From the NCBI GenBank assembly GCA_030522415.1, contig CM060111.1, forward strand, positions 46,417,559-46,481,558: 64,000 bases of DNA. The letters run 5' to 3'. A program made the position numbers and the translations under genes. The DNA comes from Channallabes apus (taxonomy: Eukaryota > Chordata > Actinopteri > Siluriformes > Clariidae). Under the pieces are notes generated by a model. The model was not told where the DNA came from. It made no database searches and saw nothing but the letters and a program-made list of their open reading frames with translations. This document shows, piece by piece, positions 11,176 through 22,989 of the stretch (within the stretch, counting starts at the first letter, position 1; every line of letters begins with the position of its first letter).

Positions 11176-11516
11176 TGTTGTGGAAAAATACTCAGAGTCG
11201 GGCTTTGCTTACAGAAGATTACGACCTTTATTATCAAACAACAAGGCCGGAGCTGTGTCCGTGGAGCAACTGAATTCTCTTGCTGTGTGCTATAGTACAT
11301 ATGCAGCGCCTGCCCCTCCTCTCTGCAACATCTGGGTTTCATTAAAGGGCCGTCTTTAGCCCCCCCAATGTAAAGCTCGGGTTTCCTATATGCAATGCAC
11401 ACAAAGAAGCCTATGTCCCAGCTTGCACACACATCCACGATTATATACTGATAAGGTATCTTCTAGCCCCCCAAAAGTAAGTAAAATCAAATGAAATCAA
11501 ATAAAAAATTCTCCCA
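11176..11516 (-). repeat. ERV 3' LTR
   Basis: 341 bp, identical by eye to 19,104-19,444. TG...CA ends on the minus strand. Confidence 0.9.
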
Positions 11517-11531
11517 TATATCCCCCCCTCT
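11517..11531 (-). promoter_or_regulatory. ERV polypurine tract
   Basis: On the minus strand AGAGGGGGGGATATA immediately precedes the 3' LTR. This is where plus-strand DNA synthesis is primed, and it fixes the element's orientation. Confidence 0.75.
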
Positions 11532-12219
11532 GGGACTTATAAGTCCCACACTAATTGGTTAATCTAGAGTGCGACTCCATGCGTCAGTCTTCCTTATACT
11601 AACTGGTGATTAAATTAAATCACTGGACTTTTATCAATGACCGACCCATGGACTCGCCCTCTAGTGGAGATTCGGCCAAACCTCTCCTTCCACCCTTGAC
11701 AAGGAATAGGAGTAAAAGACTCGACCTCCATGACATCGTACTTCCCATTACTCAATAACATGGCATGAACATGTACTTAATACAGTGATTTTCTAGGATT
11801 ACATCAATTGGATAAATCATATAACCTACAATGGAACATACAATTACACAATAACACAATACAATTTGTAAGAATGGATATACATTTAAACAGCCTTGTC
11901 GTAATATAATAGTCTTCAACTCAGGTGCTTTGCACACCGCAGGGAGTCAGTTGGAGCCCACAAGAGAGGTTGCCAGCACGTCATTGTGAGCTCATGCCGT
12001 GGAAGATACTGTACACTTCAATCTATGAACCAGTAAAGTCTCTTGTTAGAGATATATATGGCTGCGTTCGGGATATCCTCTATGACTGTGTCCAAAAATT
12101 CATCCTTGTCTGTTGTTGCTGGGAAATGCTGTTAATTTTAGGAAACCTTTGATTAATAAATTCATAAATCACATTCATAAATTTACTTGACACAGTAAAG
12201 TCACCCATTAACTGCTTTA

Positions 12220-13460
12220 ATTAAATTTCTGCCCCTGGAATAAAAGAGAACTGTGTTTAGTGGCATTACATATTGTGATAATCTGGTTAAGGCTTGCTTC
12301 CTTCTCGTGCATTTTTCCTGTGGAGGAAATTAAAATTAGTTGTCGCTGCTGCTGTTTTATCTGTAAAAGCAATATAGTGTTAGTTAAACAGAAATGCATT
12401 TATACAATGTAAAGGACACAGTTAGTTGTCACATATAATCTGTACAATTGTTTGTCCTGTTAATTGTGTCAGGAGAAACCTGGTCGAAGTCAGTCCGTCA
12501 GTCAGTCTTGTTTGTATCAGAAGTGGATGCGGCTCTTAAGCAGATTCTCATTCTTAATTTGGAGCAGCGGAGTGTTCAACGCTGTGCAATTTGGTATCCA
12601 ACTTGTGCCAATAGTTGGTTATTTTCCAATAATGATTTCATTTCTTTGTATTTTTCTGATGTTAGGTTCTTCTTTCTTTCTTCCTTCGTTTTCGGTACCC
12701 ATAGCTCTTTGTGACTCTCGTGTAATGGTTCAAGTGATACCACACGGTCTTGTCTTTCACTTGAATCACTGCTGGAGTGGCTGCCACACTTTGCGGGGCC
12801 CCTCCCTCCTGGCCTTTTCCCACTTCCTCCTGAACACTCGCAGATAGACCTGGTCTCCTGGAGTGATGGGACACGGAGCGTCTCTTCCTCCTTGTTCTTT
12901 TCCTGCACATAGATTACTTCATGTACGGCAGTTAGTTTCTTCATATAAGATTTTTTTTTTTTTTAATTGTTTAAGCGGTGGGCCTTTATATGGCCTCTAC
13001 AGAATGGCACAGGCATGGGTCGACCCGTAAGCATTCCATGCGGGGTTAGATGTGCATTTGTGTTAGGTTGCATGCTTGTTAGCTCATTGGTACAGCATCA
13101 GTTAAAACCTAGTGTAGCATTGTATTACTACAATTATTATTAACCTTGGCTTTGAGATTACCATTTACACTCTCTACCGTCCCCTGAGACTGTGGACATC
13201 CACAAATCTTAGCTTCTTCCCAACCGTTGCAGCACCTGTCTTACATTTTCTGAATGAATATTGATTCATTGTCGGAACTCATCTCTGATGGAATTTCAAA
13301 TCTAGATATCACTTCCCTTATGATTTGATAACTGTTCCTTACTCTTCATCTGCAGATATTATTGCTTTTACTCATCTACTAAATATGTCAGTTATTACAA
13401 GCATGTATCTTTCGCCCAGAACACTACTTTATCCTGCCCACATAGTTCACCACTAAGTGA
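12220..13460. other. ERV interior without recognisable coding
   Basis: No frame of convincing family membership. By position this would be the pol/env side of the provirus. The stretch 11,532-12,220 is likewise unassigned. Confidence 0.35.
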
Positions 13461-13468
13461 TTAAATGG

Positions 13469-13753
13469 TCATTCTGGTACCGGTGTATAGCCTATAGGTG
13501 TCGCTGTTTCCTTCCTGACATTATGCATAGCACATATCTCCCATGAAGCTAGGAACTCTTCAACCATAGCAGATATAAAGACCAATACCCATGTTGCCTG
13601 ATTTTTTCTCACAACCTGTCTTCTTACACAATGGCCCAGTCCATGAGCATTTAAACCAGAAATATTCACCAGTGCTATGGGTGCTATAATCAGACCTTCA
13701 TGTGGACACCAAATACCCTGTGTGTCCTCCTGCGCTCCCCTCTGGAGCCACAT
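13469..13753 (-). pseudogene. ERV integrase zinc-binding region remnant
   Basis: The minus frame reads HGLGHCVRRQVVRKNQATW, then FLASWEICAMHNVRKETATP and IGYTPVPE. This has the layout of the HH-CC zinc-binding domain of retroviral integrase (C-x2-C followed by N-RK, then P-G--PVPE). The second histidine-side motif is damaged, and frame breaks lie on both sides. Confidence 0.6.
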
Positions 13754-14536
13754 CGAGTGTTCGTACGGACCTGCTTGATGTTGAGTACAAATGATATCCT
13801 CTTACTGAGGCTGTGGTTCTATAAGGACTATGTGCACTTGCACAGCTAGTTGCCATCTTGATGCACACTTCATTTCTAAATCTGCCATGTTGTTACCTTT
13901 AGCAACACAGTCATTTCCCTTTTTTACGGGTCTGACATTTAATGAAAGTCACTCATCTTGGTAGCATCAGAGCAGACATTAGTTTACTTATCCGTTCAGA
14001 ATTTTGAATGGGAGTTCCTTCATGCTTTTTAAACCTTTGCTTCCATACGGTTCCAAACAGATGACATACACCATGGAATAGGCTGAATCTGTAATTCAAA
14101 AATCAAAAATATTTGCCACTAGACCTTTGGCTAATTAACAAGCAGCGGTGAGCGATTTCAACTCAGCTAACTGAGCTGAACACGGTTGTGTACAATGCTG
14201 AGATAGGATAGGTTTAAAATCTTCTCCATCCTTCATCACTACTGAATACCCTGTGTGTCTTTCTACCTGGTCTCTAAACTAGATCCATCAACAAAATAAG
14301 TCACTTCCGCTTCAGCTATAGGCTTAGATTCAAAATCAGGTCATAACCTAGTAAATGCCAATGAGTTCACCACAAAACTATGAGTCACTCCTTTATAGGT
14401 TTAAGTGAGTGATTTAGCTGGATTAACTGTGTCACATCGCTTTATATTAAGGTCGGATATGTGAGCAGTGAAGAATATGTTTGGAGGCGAGCTTGGGTTA
14501 GAACACCTTCCCCTTGTTTTTATCAATTTATACAAT

Positions 14537-14734
14537 CTATCGGTAACATGTTGTCAATGAAGATGCTGTTCTATATGTATAATGTACAACTACAAAACCC
14601 TGTTGGTAGCATGTTGGGTCACCTTGAGTTATATTATCTAGCTTAGTGCTGTAGTAAGCTAGGGACTGGTTTTTCCTATCACTGCAAGTTTCCTGCATCA
14701 GTAAAGCTGAGGTAGATCCATCAGCTTGGTTCAC
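14537..14734 (-). pseudogene. ERV RT-connection / RNase H remnant
   Basis: The minus frame has QADGSTSALLMQETCSDRKN and then QSLAYYSTKLDNITQGDPTC. This is the start of the RNase H domain in gammaretrovirus-like pol (AYYSTKLD--AQG-PPC). Short and broken. Confidence 0.65.
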
Positions 14735-14759
14735 TACATACCGATAGAACGGATTGCTA

Positions 14760-17270
14760 TAATCAGGTACTGTTCTGTATACATAAAGTAGGTGCAGTCT
14801 GCATTTCTTTTTGATGAATTCAAATGCTAACAGTATATCTGTGTTCTATTTTAAGGGAGCACTTAGATCTTGCAGTTCTTCTTTTCTCATTATTATCTCC
14901 CTTAGTGGAGCTGTTTTTTCCCTGCATATTCCTCACTCCAGTCAGCATGAAACCTGTTAACCCTATTAAAGCCATCACTGTTTATCAGGCTGTGACACTG
15001 GTGCCTTACTTATGCCTTCTAATTAGGTATGTACTACGGCTGTCGTATCATGTGAAATTAGTCACCTTAACAATTTAACTTGAGGTTTACGGTATTGTAG
15101 TTTAGTTTATGACACTTTATTACCTCCTTACTAGCTTACGGTGTACCTTAATGTAATCATTCTGGCATGTTTCTAATGATGATAGACATATTAAACCGTC
15201 ACCCATATGCTGACCCAGGCTGTCTTCTATCCTTTAACCTCCTAAATCAGCTTCCACCTCTGATTGAATATATACAGTGAATGTTTGAACCACCGTGGCA
15301 TTTTTGGTATCTATTTTGTCAACTTGCTCTTGTAAATGCAAATAAATGCAGTAGTTTACTCTTTTCTGCCATTTGAACACTGAAGAAGGCTGAACAAATA
15401 TCATTGCAATAAAATATTTGGCTTAGGGAGGGACATTAGTCAGCAGTGTGTGTGGACTTGGACCTTCTGCTGGATACTTTCCTGTTTTACTAGTAACTGC
15501 ATGTAAATCATGCACATGATGCCATTTATTTGTACATGGCTTAATCACTGGGAAAAATAGGAGTATTGCAACAACTGTCTGTTTTAGCACAGATGCTTTT
15601 AAAAGGCCTTCAATAGTGTTCTATATACCCGCTTTGCCTCAGGTCGTAAAGCATATTGTCTTACTCTGGGGGGTTCTACATCTGGTTTACATTGGACTTG
15701 AAGTTGGCTGGCTGATTGTTTAGACTATAATTCAGATGGGATTTGACTATCCATTTGCCTATATAGCTAATTTCCCATAGTCGATTTCAGATGCTGATGC
15801 CAGTTGTGTTTGTGAATTGTGGCTAACTACAACTTCCTTAAGAAGTACGAATCAATTTATTACCACACAAGATTTTTACACAGGTTTTATCTGCAGAATG
15901 AAATCAACATAAATCCTATGAGCTGCAATTCTATCCTGCAGTACATACAATATCACCTGGAGAACAGAATCAGTTACATTGAATCACCTTTTTACAAAAT
16001 CACACTCCTCTACACTGATAGCTGCTCCTTGCCGACCTATGATGATGTGTTGTGATGGGTCATACATCATTGTACAGTGAAAGTCTGACAGGGTAACTGT
16101 GCTTCAGGAATTTATGTTCAACATACATCCCTTCTGGAGAACACCATATTCGCAGTCCTAATTCACCTAATAATTATTTTCCTAGTAAATTAACTTGAGA
16201 CTAATATGACTTGAGACTAATACAGGTATAGTCACACTCTTATTGTTGGGTTGTAGTAACTACTTTTTTCTTCATGAGAATCCTACGGTTCTGGCAAACT
16301 TTTCCAGATGTGAGAGGCATGACTTATCGGACCTGGAATGTTGTCTCCCCCCCCCCTTCATCCCTCGGGGCCGGGCAATGGCTATGCGAGGCAATTTAAT
16401 CCATATCCCCTCATGCTTGGCCTTGGAGTGAAAACGTTGGTGACAGACGCAGGCATCTGGCTTGAGTTTGGAGAAAATGCTGCTGGTGATGTCATCACTG
16501 ACTGAAGCTGGCTGGATTTTTGATGAAGGATTGCTTGTGGCCCTCTCTGTTTTTTCTGGTAATCAGAGTAGCTTGAGCTTTTTTCTTGGTTCGCTCTGTA
16601 AGGTTTCAAGCTGTAACTGCCTCCAGGTCACCCTTTAATGTCCTTGGGTCAACACTCTGCGTGCAAGGCCTGCCATACAACAGCCTCAAAGCCTCAAAGA
16701 CAGTCCATCTATGTGGTATGTATGTACAGCCTCACTCGAGTCCGAAGCACGTTTTTCCTCTCCACAAAGTCTTCACCAATAGAGTTTTTATATCAATCAC
16801 CGATAAAAGCTTGCCTGAGGTCTGCTCGTCTAAGACCATGTCCCTGCACCCTCGTTGAATGCTGGGGAGGCGGTTGACAACACCCTCATGCCCCCACCTT
16901 TAATTAAAATTGGGAATTGTGGAACTGCCCATATTAAATAACAAATCCTCTTCACCCCCATCCTCTCTACTGTACAAAGATCTATGTCCAGTCTTTAATG
17001 GTGTAGCTATCTGCTTTTTACTGATGTTTTAGTACTTCTGTCTGACCTCTCTCCACATGTCTGCACCCCCTCCTGTTCCTCTACATCCTTCTCTACACAT
17101 AGCTTTTCCACTCTCTGTAAATCTACCCCCACTTTCCTTATACCTCTCTGCATAACATTCCTTATCCGTCTAACCAGAAACTTCCCCCATTTCCTTACGC
17201 TTAGGAATTCGACTGTCTTCCTGTACCTACTATATGAGGGAGGTGTAACTAACTCCTCTCTACTACTTCG
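14760..17270. other. ERV interior, probable decayed pol/gag
   Basis: No frame long enough to call. Position between the RNase H remnant and the gag-like frame implies RT and protease, but stops occur every few dozen codons in all frames. Confidence 0.35.
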
Positions 17271-17334
17271 GCCTCACTATCTTGACTTTCTTAACATTTT
17301 CCATCACTTCCTGTTTCTTCCTTACCAACTTCAC

Positions 17335-17604
17335 TTATTCTTTCTTAACCAAAGCCAGGACCACTCTTTCCTGCTGTCTTTTCAACTTCTCTAGACATGC
17401 TTTCTCTCTCTTGCCGCCGCTTTGTAATTTTCTTATCAAGGTGTCCATCTCAGAACACAGTGCTGAATCAAATGTCCCCTCCTTTGGCCATCTTGCAATC
17501 ATATCTTTGGTCCTCTTTTGCCATTTATTTGAGATCTTATTTATGAGTTCTGCACACAACGGATGCTTTAGCACTAAAGTCTCCACCGGAGAGGCTGCCA
17601 TCAT
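17335..17604 (-). pseudogene. ERV gag-like fragment
   Basis: An 89-codon frame. It is lysine/glutamate-rich at its end (LEKLKRQQERVVLALVKKE) and has an N-terminal MMAASPVETLVLKHPLCAEL. It sits on the 5' side of the provirus where gag is expected. Assignment is by position and composition only. Confidence 0.35.
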
Positions 17605-19082
17605 GCTGTAGCCTATGTCACCACTTAGATATTTATTTTTTATTTTATGCCTGTGTACTTACTTAATGGCTAAATTTACTTACAACAATATACACTCTGT
17701 TAGAATCACAGAAGTATCCACCTCCACTTACCAAGGCTCATCAATGATAATCACTCCTGAATCTACACCACTTCCCTATTTTCAAATTAACACTTGGTAA
17801 AAAGCATAGTGCTTTTATGCACCGTGAACACTTTTATCAGTAAGTGTGTAATGCCACAATATTAATATGGGGTTCATACACATTCACCACTCCACACTAT
17901 TTATTTATTTATTTATTCATTCAGAGCTTTATCCCTCTTTTCCTAGAAAATTGGGCTTATTCTTTTCATACTTGTCCCCCTGCTAAAAGGGCTCATTGTT
18001 CCACTCACACGTGTCCCTTTATTGATTAATATTTATCTATTTATTTATTAGGCTAGCTATTACTTAAATAGGGCTCATTCAGACACACGTCTCTGGTCTA
18101 GCAGCAAGCTGCCCCCCCTCTGAGGGTTGCACACACAATTCCCTCGGGAGGTCCAGCCTGCTCACAGCACACAGAGCTTATGGTTCTCATTCAATTCTCA
18201 TTCAATTCTCTCTCTCTCTCACTCACACACACTAGGCAAACACAGAGCTCTCACACATTCAGACAGAAACAGATAGACACAAAACATCACTTAGACACAA
18301 ACAATTGCAATTGAATTCAACTTAAATCAACTTAATGGCACAAATCGTGCTCCACATACGAAGAGATATTAATTACCCCTGTCACTCATATCAATAAAAC
18401 ATAAGGGGTGATTTCTTATGATGTACAGTTGTACATTCCACATACGAAGAGATATTAATTAATTATCACACCACCCAACTCATACCATATAACATTTACG
18501 GTGGCTACAAAAATTGCTTATGACATACAACAGTACGTTCCTCATACAACGGGTATTCCTTTATTAATTGCTGGGTAACCTTACACAAGCAATATAACTA
18601 ATTAAGCGCAATTCCTTATTAATTTGCTGTACCACCCATGCCATCCAATCAAGGCCCACTTGACAATGAGTACAAATTAATACCGAGATTATCTACCTTT
18701 TTCCTGTCCTGTTATCTAATCAAAGCCCACTTAACAAAACAAATAGACACTCAAATGCGCTTCCTCATACCGTCTGTTACTGTTGCCATCAATCAATGCC
18801 CACTTGACAACACCCAGACCAATGCAATGCTTATCTTCTCAATTCACTATCAGTACAACTGTTAGTAATCTGATGCATGCATTCTCTTCTGGAAACAAAG
18901 CCCATTTTAAATTACTTGAGTTGGAGAGGCCTTTATTAGGAGTCCTTACCACCACGGGTGATCCTCAGCCAACAACACAACCTAAGTATATAAGCAAAAG
19001 TTGCTTACCTTTGTAAGTGGCCACCTGGCTGTGTTGCTGACCAAGGAAGCCCACGTCGGTCAGTCACCTTTGCCCTTTTTCC

Positions 19083-19100
19083 ACCCTGCTCGCAGCGCCA
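19083..19100 (-). promoter_or_regulatory. ERV primer-binding-site candidate
   Basis: Three bases after the 5' LTR the minus strand reads TGGCGCTGCGAGCAGGGT. It resembles a tRNA-Lys type site with a one-base shift, but the match is imperfect. Confidence 0.4.
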
Positions 19101-19103
19101 TTA

Positions 19104-19444
19104 TGTTGTGGAAAAATACTCAGAGTCGGGCTTTGCTTACAGAAGATTACGACCTTTATTATCAAACAACAAGGCCGGAGCTGTGTCCGTGGAGCAACTG
19201 AATTCTCTTGCTGTGTGCTATAGTACATATGCAGCGCCTGCCCCTCCTCTCTGCAACATCTGGGTTTCATTAAAGGGCCGTCTTTAGCCCCCCCAATGTA
19301 AAGCTCGGGTTTCCTATATGCAATGCACACAAAGAAGCCTATGTCCCAGCTTGCACACACATCCACGATTATATACTGATAAGGTATCTTCTAGCCCCCC
19401 AAAAGTAAGTAAAATCAAATGAAATCAAATAAAAAATTCTCCCA
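19104..19444 (-). repeat. ERV 5' LTR
   Basis: 341 bp, the upstream LTR in minus orientation, identical by eye to 11,176-11,516. Confidence 0.9.
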
Positions 19445-19455
19445 TAAAAGACAGT

Positions 19456-21609
19456 ATGTGCATGCCCGCAGAGAGTATCCCATCACAGTTTAGAAGTGAA
19501 GACTTTATGGACTTCTTTAATGAAAAAATCAATAATATCAGGAAGAAAATAATGGAGGTTAAACCTCTAATAGTATCTCACGATCCAGTTCAGCCTATAG
19601 CTTCACATTTAGATTTTCACTGCTTTACAGGTATAGGACAGGAAGAGCTGTATAAACTCATCACCTCGGCTAAATCAACAACGTGCCTGTTAGACCCAAT
19701 CCCAACCAGATTTCTAAAAGAAGTGATGCTTACGGTTGGAGAGCCACTCCTAAACATTATTAATTCTTCATTACATCTAGGTCACGTCCCTAAACCTTTC
19801 AAGTTAGCAGTTATTAAGCCGCTTCTTAAAAAATCTAATTTGGACGCGAATGAAATAACAAATTACAGACCGATTTCAAACCTCCCGTTCATATCAAAAA
19901 TACTAGAAAAAGTAGTATCAGCTCAAATTTGCACATTCTTGCAGGATAACAACATCCTTGAAGAATTTCAGTCAGGTTTCAGGCCCCATCATAGCACAGA
20001 AACTGCACTAGTTAAGATTACAAACGACTTGTTTTTAGCTTCAGACCAAGGCTGCATCTCATTGCTAGTCCTGCTTGATCTTAGTGCTGCATTCGACACT
20101 ATAGATCATAATATTCTCATAGACCGCTTACAAAATTATATAGGTATTCAGGGACAGGCATTAAAATGGTTTAGATCTTACCTGTCTGATCGCTACCATT
20201 TTGTAGATCTAAATGGAGAACCGTCTGGTGTAATGCCAGTGAAATATGGGGTCCCACAAGGGTCAGTTTTAGGACCTCTGTTGTTCTCAATATACATGCT
20301 TCCCTTGGGTAACATCATTAGAAGACATGGGATTAGTTTCCATTGTTATGCTGATGATACCCAATTATATATCTCAACTAAACCAGACGAAATACCTAAG
20401 TTGTCTAGATTAACTGAGTGTGTCCAGGACATAAAAGATTGGATGACCAATAACTTTCTTTTATTAAATTCAGATAAGACAGAGATATTACTTATTGGCC
20501 CAAAAACCAGCACACAACAGCTTTCACAATTCAGCTTGCGCTTAGAAGGATGCACTGTTATTACCAGCTCAGCAGTAAAAGATCTGGGAGTAATATTAGA
20601 CAGTTGTTACGGTTGACCCCTAGAGGGCGCCTAACGCCCGGTTTTGGTTTTTGTTTTGTAGTTTGGTTTATGTTTAATGTTGAACTTCATTTCCCAGTTT
20701 GCACCTCGGTCAGGTGACGTAGAAGCTCACCTGAACCGAGGTAAGCCAATTATTAGTTGATTTATGTTTAGTTCTATAAATAGCCTGACTGAATCTCAGT
20801 CAGGCGTCTAGCATTTGTTGTTATAGTTAAGTTTGTGTTGGAGTGATTCCCGTTTGGTTTATGTTTTGTTTGATACAAAATAAAGAACTTTTGTTAACCA
20901 TCAGCTCGCCTCCGCGATCATGCCTCGCACACACCTCCGACGCAGACACCGTAGGAAACATGACAACAGTAACTTGTCTTTTGAAAATCACATTTCAAAT
21001 ATCACAAAAACAGCCTTTTTCCATCTTCGAAATATTGCTAAACTTAGGAACATCTTATCCGTATCTGATGCAGAAAAACTAGTTCATGCATTCATGACCT
21101 CCAGACTGGACTATTGTAATGCATTACTAGGTGGTTGTCCTGCATCCTCAATAAACAAGCTTCAGTTAATCCAAAATGCAGCTGCCAGGGTTCTCACTAG
21201 ATCCAGAAAATATGATCATATAACCCCAATATTATCATCCCTGCACTGGCTACCTGTTCAGTTTAGAATAAATTACAAAATAGTATTACTTACATACAAG
21301 GCCTTAAATGGTTTAGCTCCCACATACCTAACCAGTCTTCTGATGCGCTACAATCCACCACGCGCCTTAAGATCACAAAGCTCCGGACTTCTGGTAGTTC
21401 CCAGAATTTCAAAATCTACAAAAGGGGGCGGAGCTTTTTCATATTTAGCTCCAAAGCTTTGGAATAGCCTTCCAGACAGTGTTCGGGGAGCAGACACGGT
21501 TTCTCAGTTCAAAAGTAGACTCAAGACACATCTCTTTAATCTGGCATACACGCAACTCATCCCAGTACTCATACTCCAGTACACCTATACCGAATGGCAA
21601 CTACGCTAA
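19456..21609 (+). pseudogene. L2 LINE reverse transcriptase, copy A
   Basis: A 386-codon frame from 19,456 encodes the L2 RT domain: [70 protein letters not shown] and the catalytic [11 protein letters not shown]. It stops inside the solo LTR at 20,605. The C-terminal part (AFFHLRNIAKLRNILSVSDA, TSRLDYCNALLGG, LHWLPVQFRINYKIVLLTYK) resumes after 20,970. Besides the LTR the frame is otherwise open, so copy A is less decayed than copy B. Confidence 0.88.
20605..20965 (+). mobile_element. Solo LTR, family B, inside the L2 LINE
   Basis: 361 bp beginning TGTTACGG and ending ACATGACA, flanked by the 5-bp duplication ACAGT (20,600-20,604 and 20,966-20,970). The uninterrupted L2 copy B reads TTAGACAGTAACTTG here, which proves the insertion. 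It contains a TATA-like CTATAAATAG near 20,774, AATAAAG near 20,879 and an internal palindromic pair (CACCTCGGTCAGGTGA / CACCTGAACCGAGGT). Confidence 0.93.
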
Positions 21610-22118
21610 TTCTCCCCATCTGTTCTGTATTTCTCTATCCATCCCGAGGCATCGGGAGATTTTGCCAGCTTCAGTAGACAAAGGCCGACCCTGCGAGGTT
21701 CCTGAGGCATCCAGAGAAGGACCAGCTCCAGCTGGATTCAGCTTTATGATGGTTGGAGCTACACATGCTGCTCCTGTGCTTCCAGTGATCCAGACCTCAT
21801 CTGCCCTCTGCACCTACTGACTCGTCCCTATGCTGAACTGGTCTTCATGACAATTTAAATAATTTCTGTCATATTGAATTTTCACCTGCACAACACACAA
21901 GATGTTATATCATTTCTATCTGTTATCGCCCAAATGAGGATGGGTTCCCTGTTGAGTCTGGTTCCTCTCAAGGTTTCTTCCTAATGCCATCTCAGGGAGT
22001 TTTTCCTTGCCACCGTCGCCGTCACCCTTGGCTTGCTCATCAGAGAAATTTCATTCATTCGTCTCATTATTATCTGCACATTTTTCTCACACATCCACAC
22101 TTCCAATTATTTTCTTTT

Positions 22119-22216
22119 CTATAATTATTATTATTATTTGTTTTTATTTATTTATTTTCTATTATTATTATTATTTTATTTATTTATTTATTTATTTATT
22201 ATTATTATTATTATGA
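22119..22216. repeat. (ATT)n / (TTTA)n tract in L2 3' region
   Basis: A simple AT repeat within the LINE 3' untranslated region. Copy B has a shorter version at about 49,150-49,235. Confidence 0.8.
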
Positions 22217-22345
22217 TTTGTTAAATTTCTTTAATTTTTGTGAAGCTGCTTTGAGACAATGACCATTGTTAAAAGCGCTATATAAATAAAATTGAATTGA
22301 ATTGAAATTGAATTGAATGTCCATCATTGTAAAATTGTCCCTCAC

Positions 22346-22544
22346 CACAGAGCTGAATCAGGCAGAATGTGCCCCTGCTTTGCTGAGTCGGTTAAGGCAT
22401 TGCTAAGAGCTCTGCTGACGCGGATGCCGTCACGTGCCAGCCGGATGCTCGGCTCAAACAGCTCCCTCCACGGCAGGCGACCATGACGCCGGTGTGCCAG
22501 CTCATAGCCACGAAGCTCACCGGGGACTGCGATGGACAGGCCTC
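22346..22544 (-). CDS. ggt1-like: gamma-glutamyltransferase, exon 4
   Basis: A 199-bp exon with acceptor TATAAACAG and donor GTGAGG. It encodes [40 protein letters not shown] and [16 protein letters not shown]. The block [30 protein letters not shown] is the best conserved part of the GGT heavy chain. It joins in phase with exons 3 and 5. The L2 LINE tail begins only about 25 bp beyond the donor. Confidence 0.95.
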
Positions 22545-22795
22545 CTGTTTATACATCAAAACACAACTGAGTTAAAGACCCTTCTGATCTGTACTGTCAC
22601 TTTTAAGACAATGAGTTTCTAATAGAGAAACAAACAAGATAAAGTCTGATAAATTCATTTAAAACTACTGCGATTACACTCACACACTGATAAAGTAAAG
22701 AGATTCGAAATAAAGTGTGTGTGAAAAATGTGTGCGACTGTGTGAAAATGAATATTGTAAACACTTTTTGCTAACATGATTCAGAGATTCAAAAC

Positions 22796-22882
22796 CTGTT
22801 TGTGATTCTTCTGTATTGTTGAACATGTCCCATGTGGCACGCCCAGGAGCCGTTTCCTTCGCATTGATAGTCTCCACCTTCC
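22796..22882 (-). CDS. ggt1-like: gamma-glutamyltransferase, exon 3
   Basis: An 87-bp exon with acceptor TCTCTCTTAG and donor GTTTTG. It encodes KVETINAKETAPGRATWDMF and NNTEESQTG. It corresponds to the family segment INAREVAP...MFN-SE-SQKG. The residue after INA is lysine (AAG). Family members normally have arginine here, and in human GGT1 that arginine (R107) binds the substrate carboxylate. The donor GTTTTG is unusual, but phase into exon 4 (TG+GLSIAVPGE) is exact. Confidence 0.92.
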
Positions 22883-22989
22883 CTAAGAGAGAAAAACCAA
22901 AAATAGTTAATCTTCCAGTGTATGGACTCTCAGTGAACTAATACTGATAGGTGGACTGGACAATAAACGCGCAGATGGAAGAACGTCAC

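Larger units (their letters stand above)
11176..19444 (-). mobile_element. Endogenous retrovirus with identical LTRs, decayed interior
   Basis: A complete LTR-bounded element of 8.27 kb in minus orientation. Two 341-bp LTRs (11,176-11,516 and 19,104-19,444) appear identical by eye. On the minus strand each begins TGGGAG and ends ACAACA. A purine tract precedes the downstream LTR and a possible primer-binding site follows the upstream one. Flanks are TAAAG on the left and TAAAAG on the right, while the empty site in L2 copy B reads TATAAAGACAG. This fits a 4-5 bp duplication with a small ambiguity. The interior has only short frames with gag, RNase H and integrase remnants. Confidence 0.85.
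10848..22318 (+). mobile_element. L2-type LINE, copy A (split by two insertions)
   Basis: A 5'-truncated L2 LINE aligning closely with copy B at 46,158-49,335. Pieces are 10,848-11,175, 19,445-20,604 and 20,966-22,318. The 3' end has the GCTGCTTTGAGACAATGACC motif and (AATTG)n tail. Copy A lacks about 125 bp present in copy B just after the retrovirus (GTATGTGC joined to ATGCCCGC). It lies antisense to the GGT gene. Confidence 0.88.
10658..22345 (-). other. Large GGT intron filled by nested retroelements
   Basis: An 11.7-kb intron. Almost all of it (10,848-22,318) is a plus-strand L2 LINE. That LINE is interrupted by an endogenous retrovirus (11,176-19,444) and by a solo LTR (20,605-20,965). 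Only about 190 bp on one side and 25 bp on the other look like original intron. Confidence 0.85.

Noticed and set aside
12448..12944. Overlapping 120-codon frames on both strands
   Set aside because: Inside the decayed provirus; no family motif, composition only.
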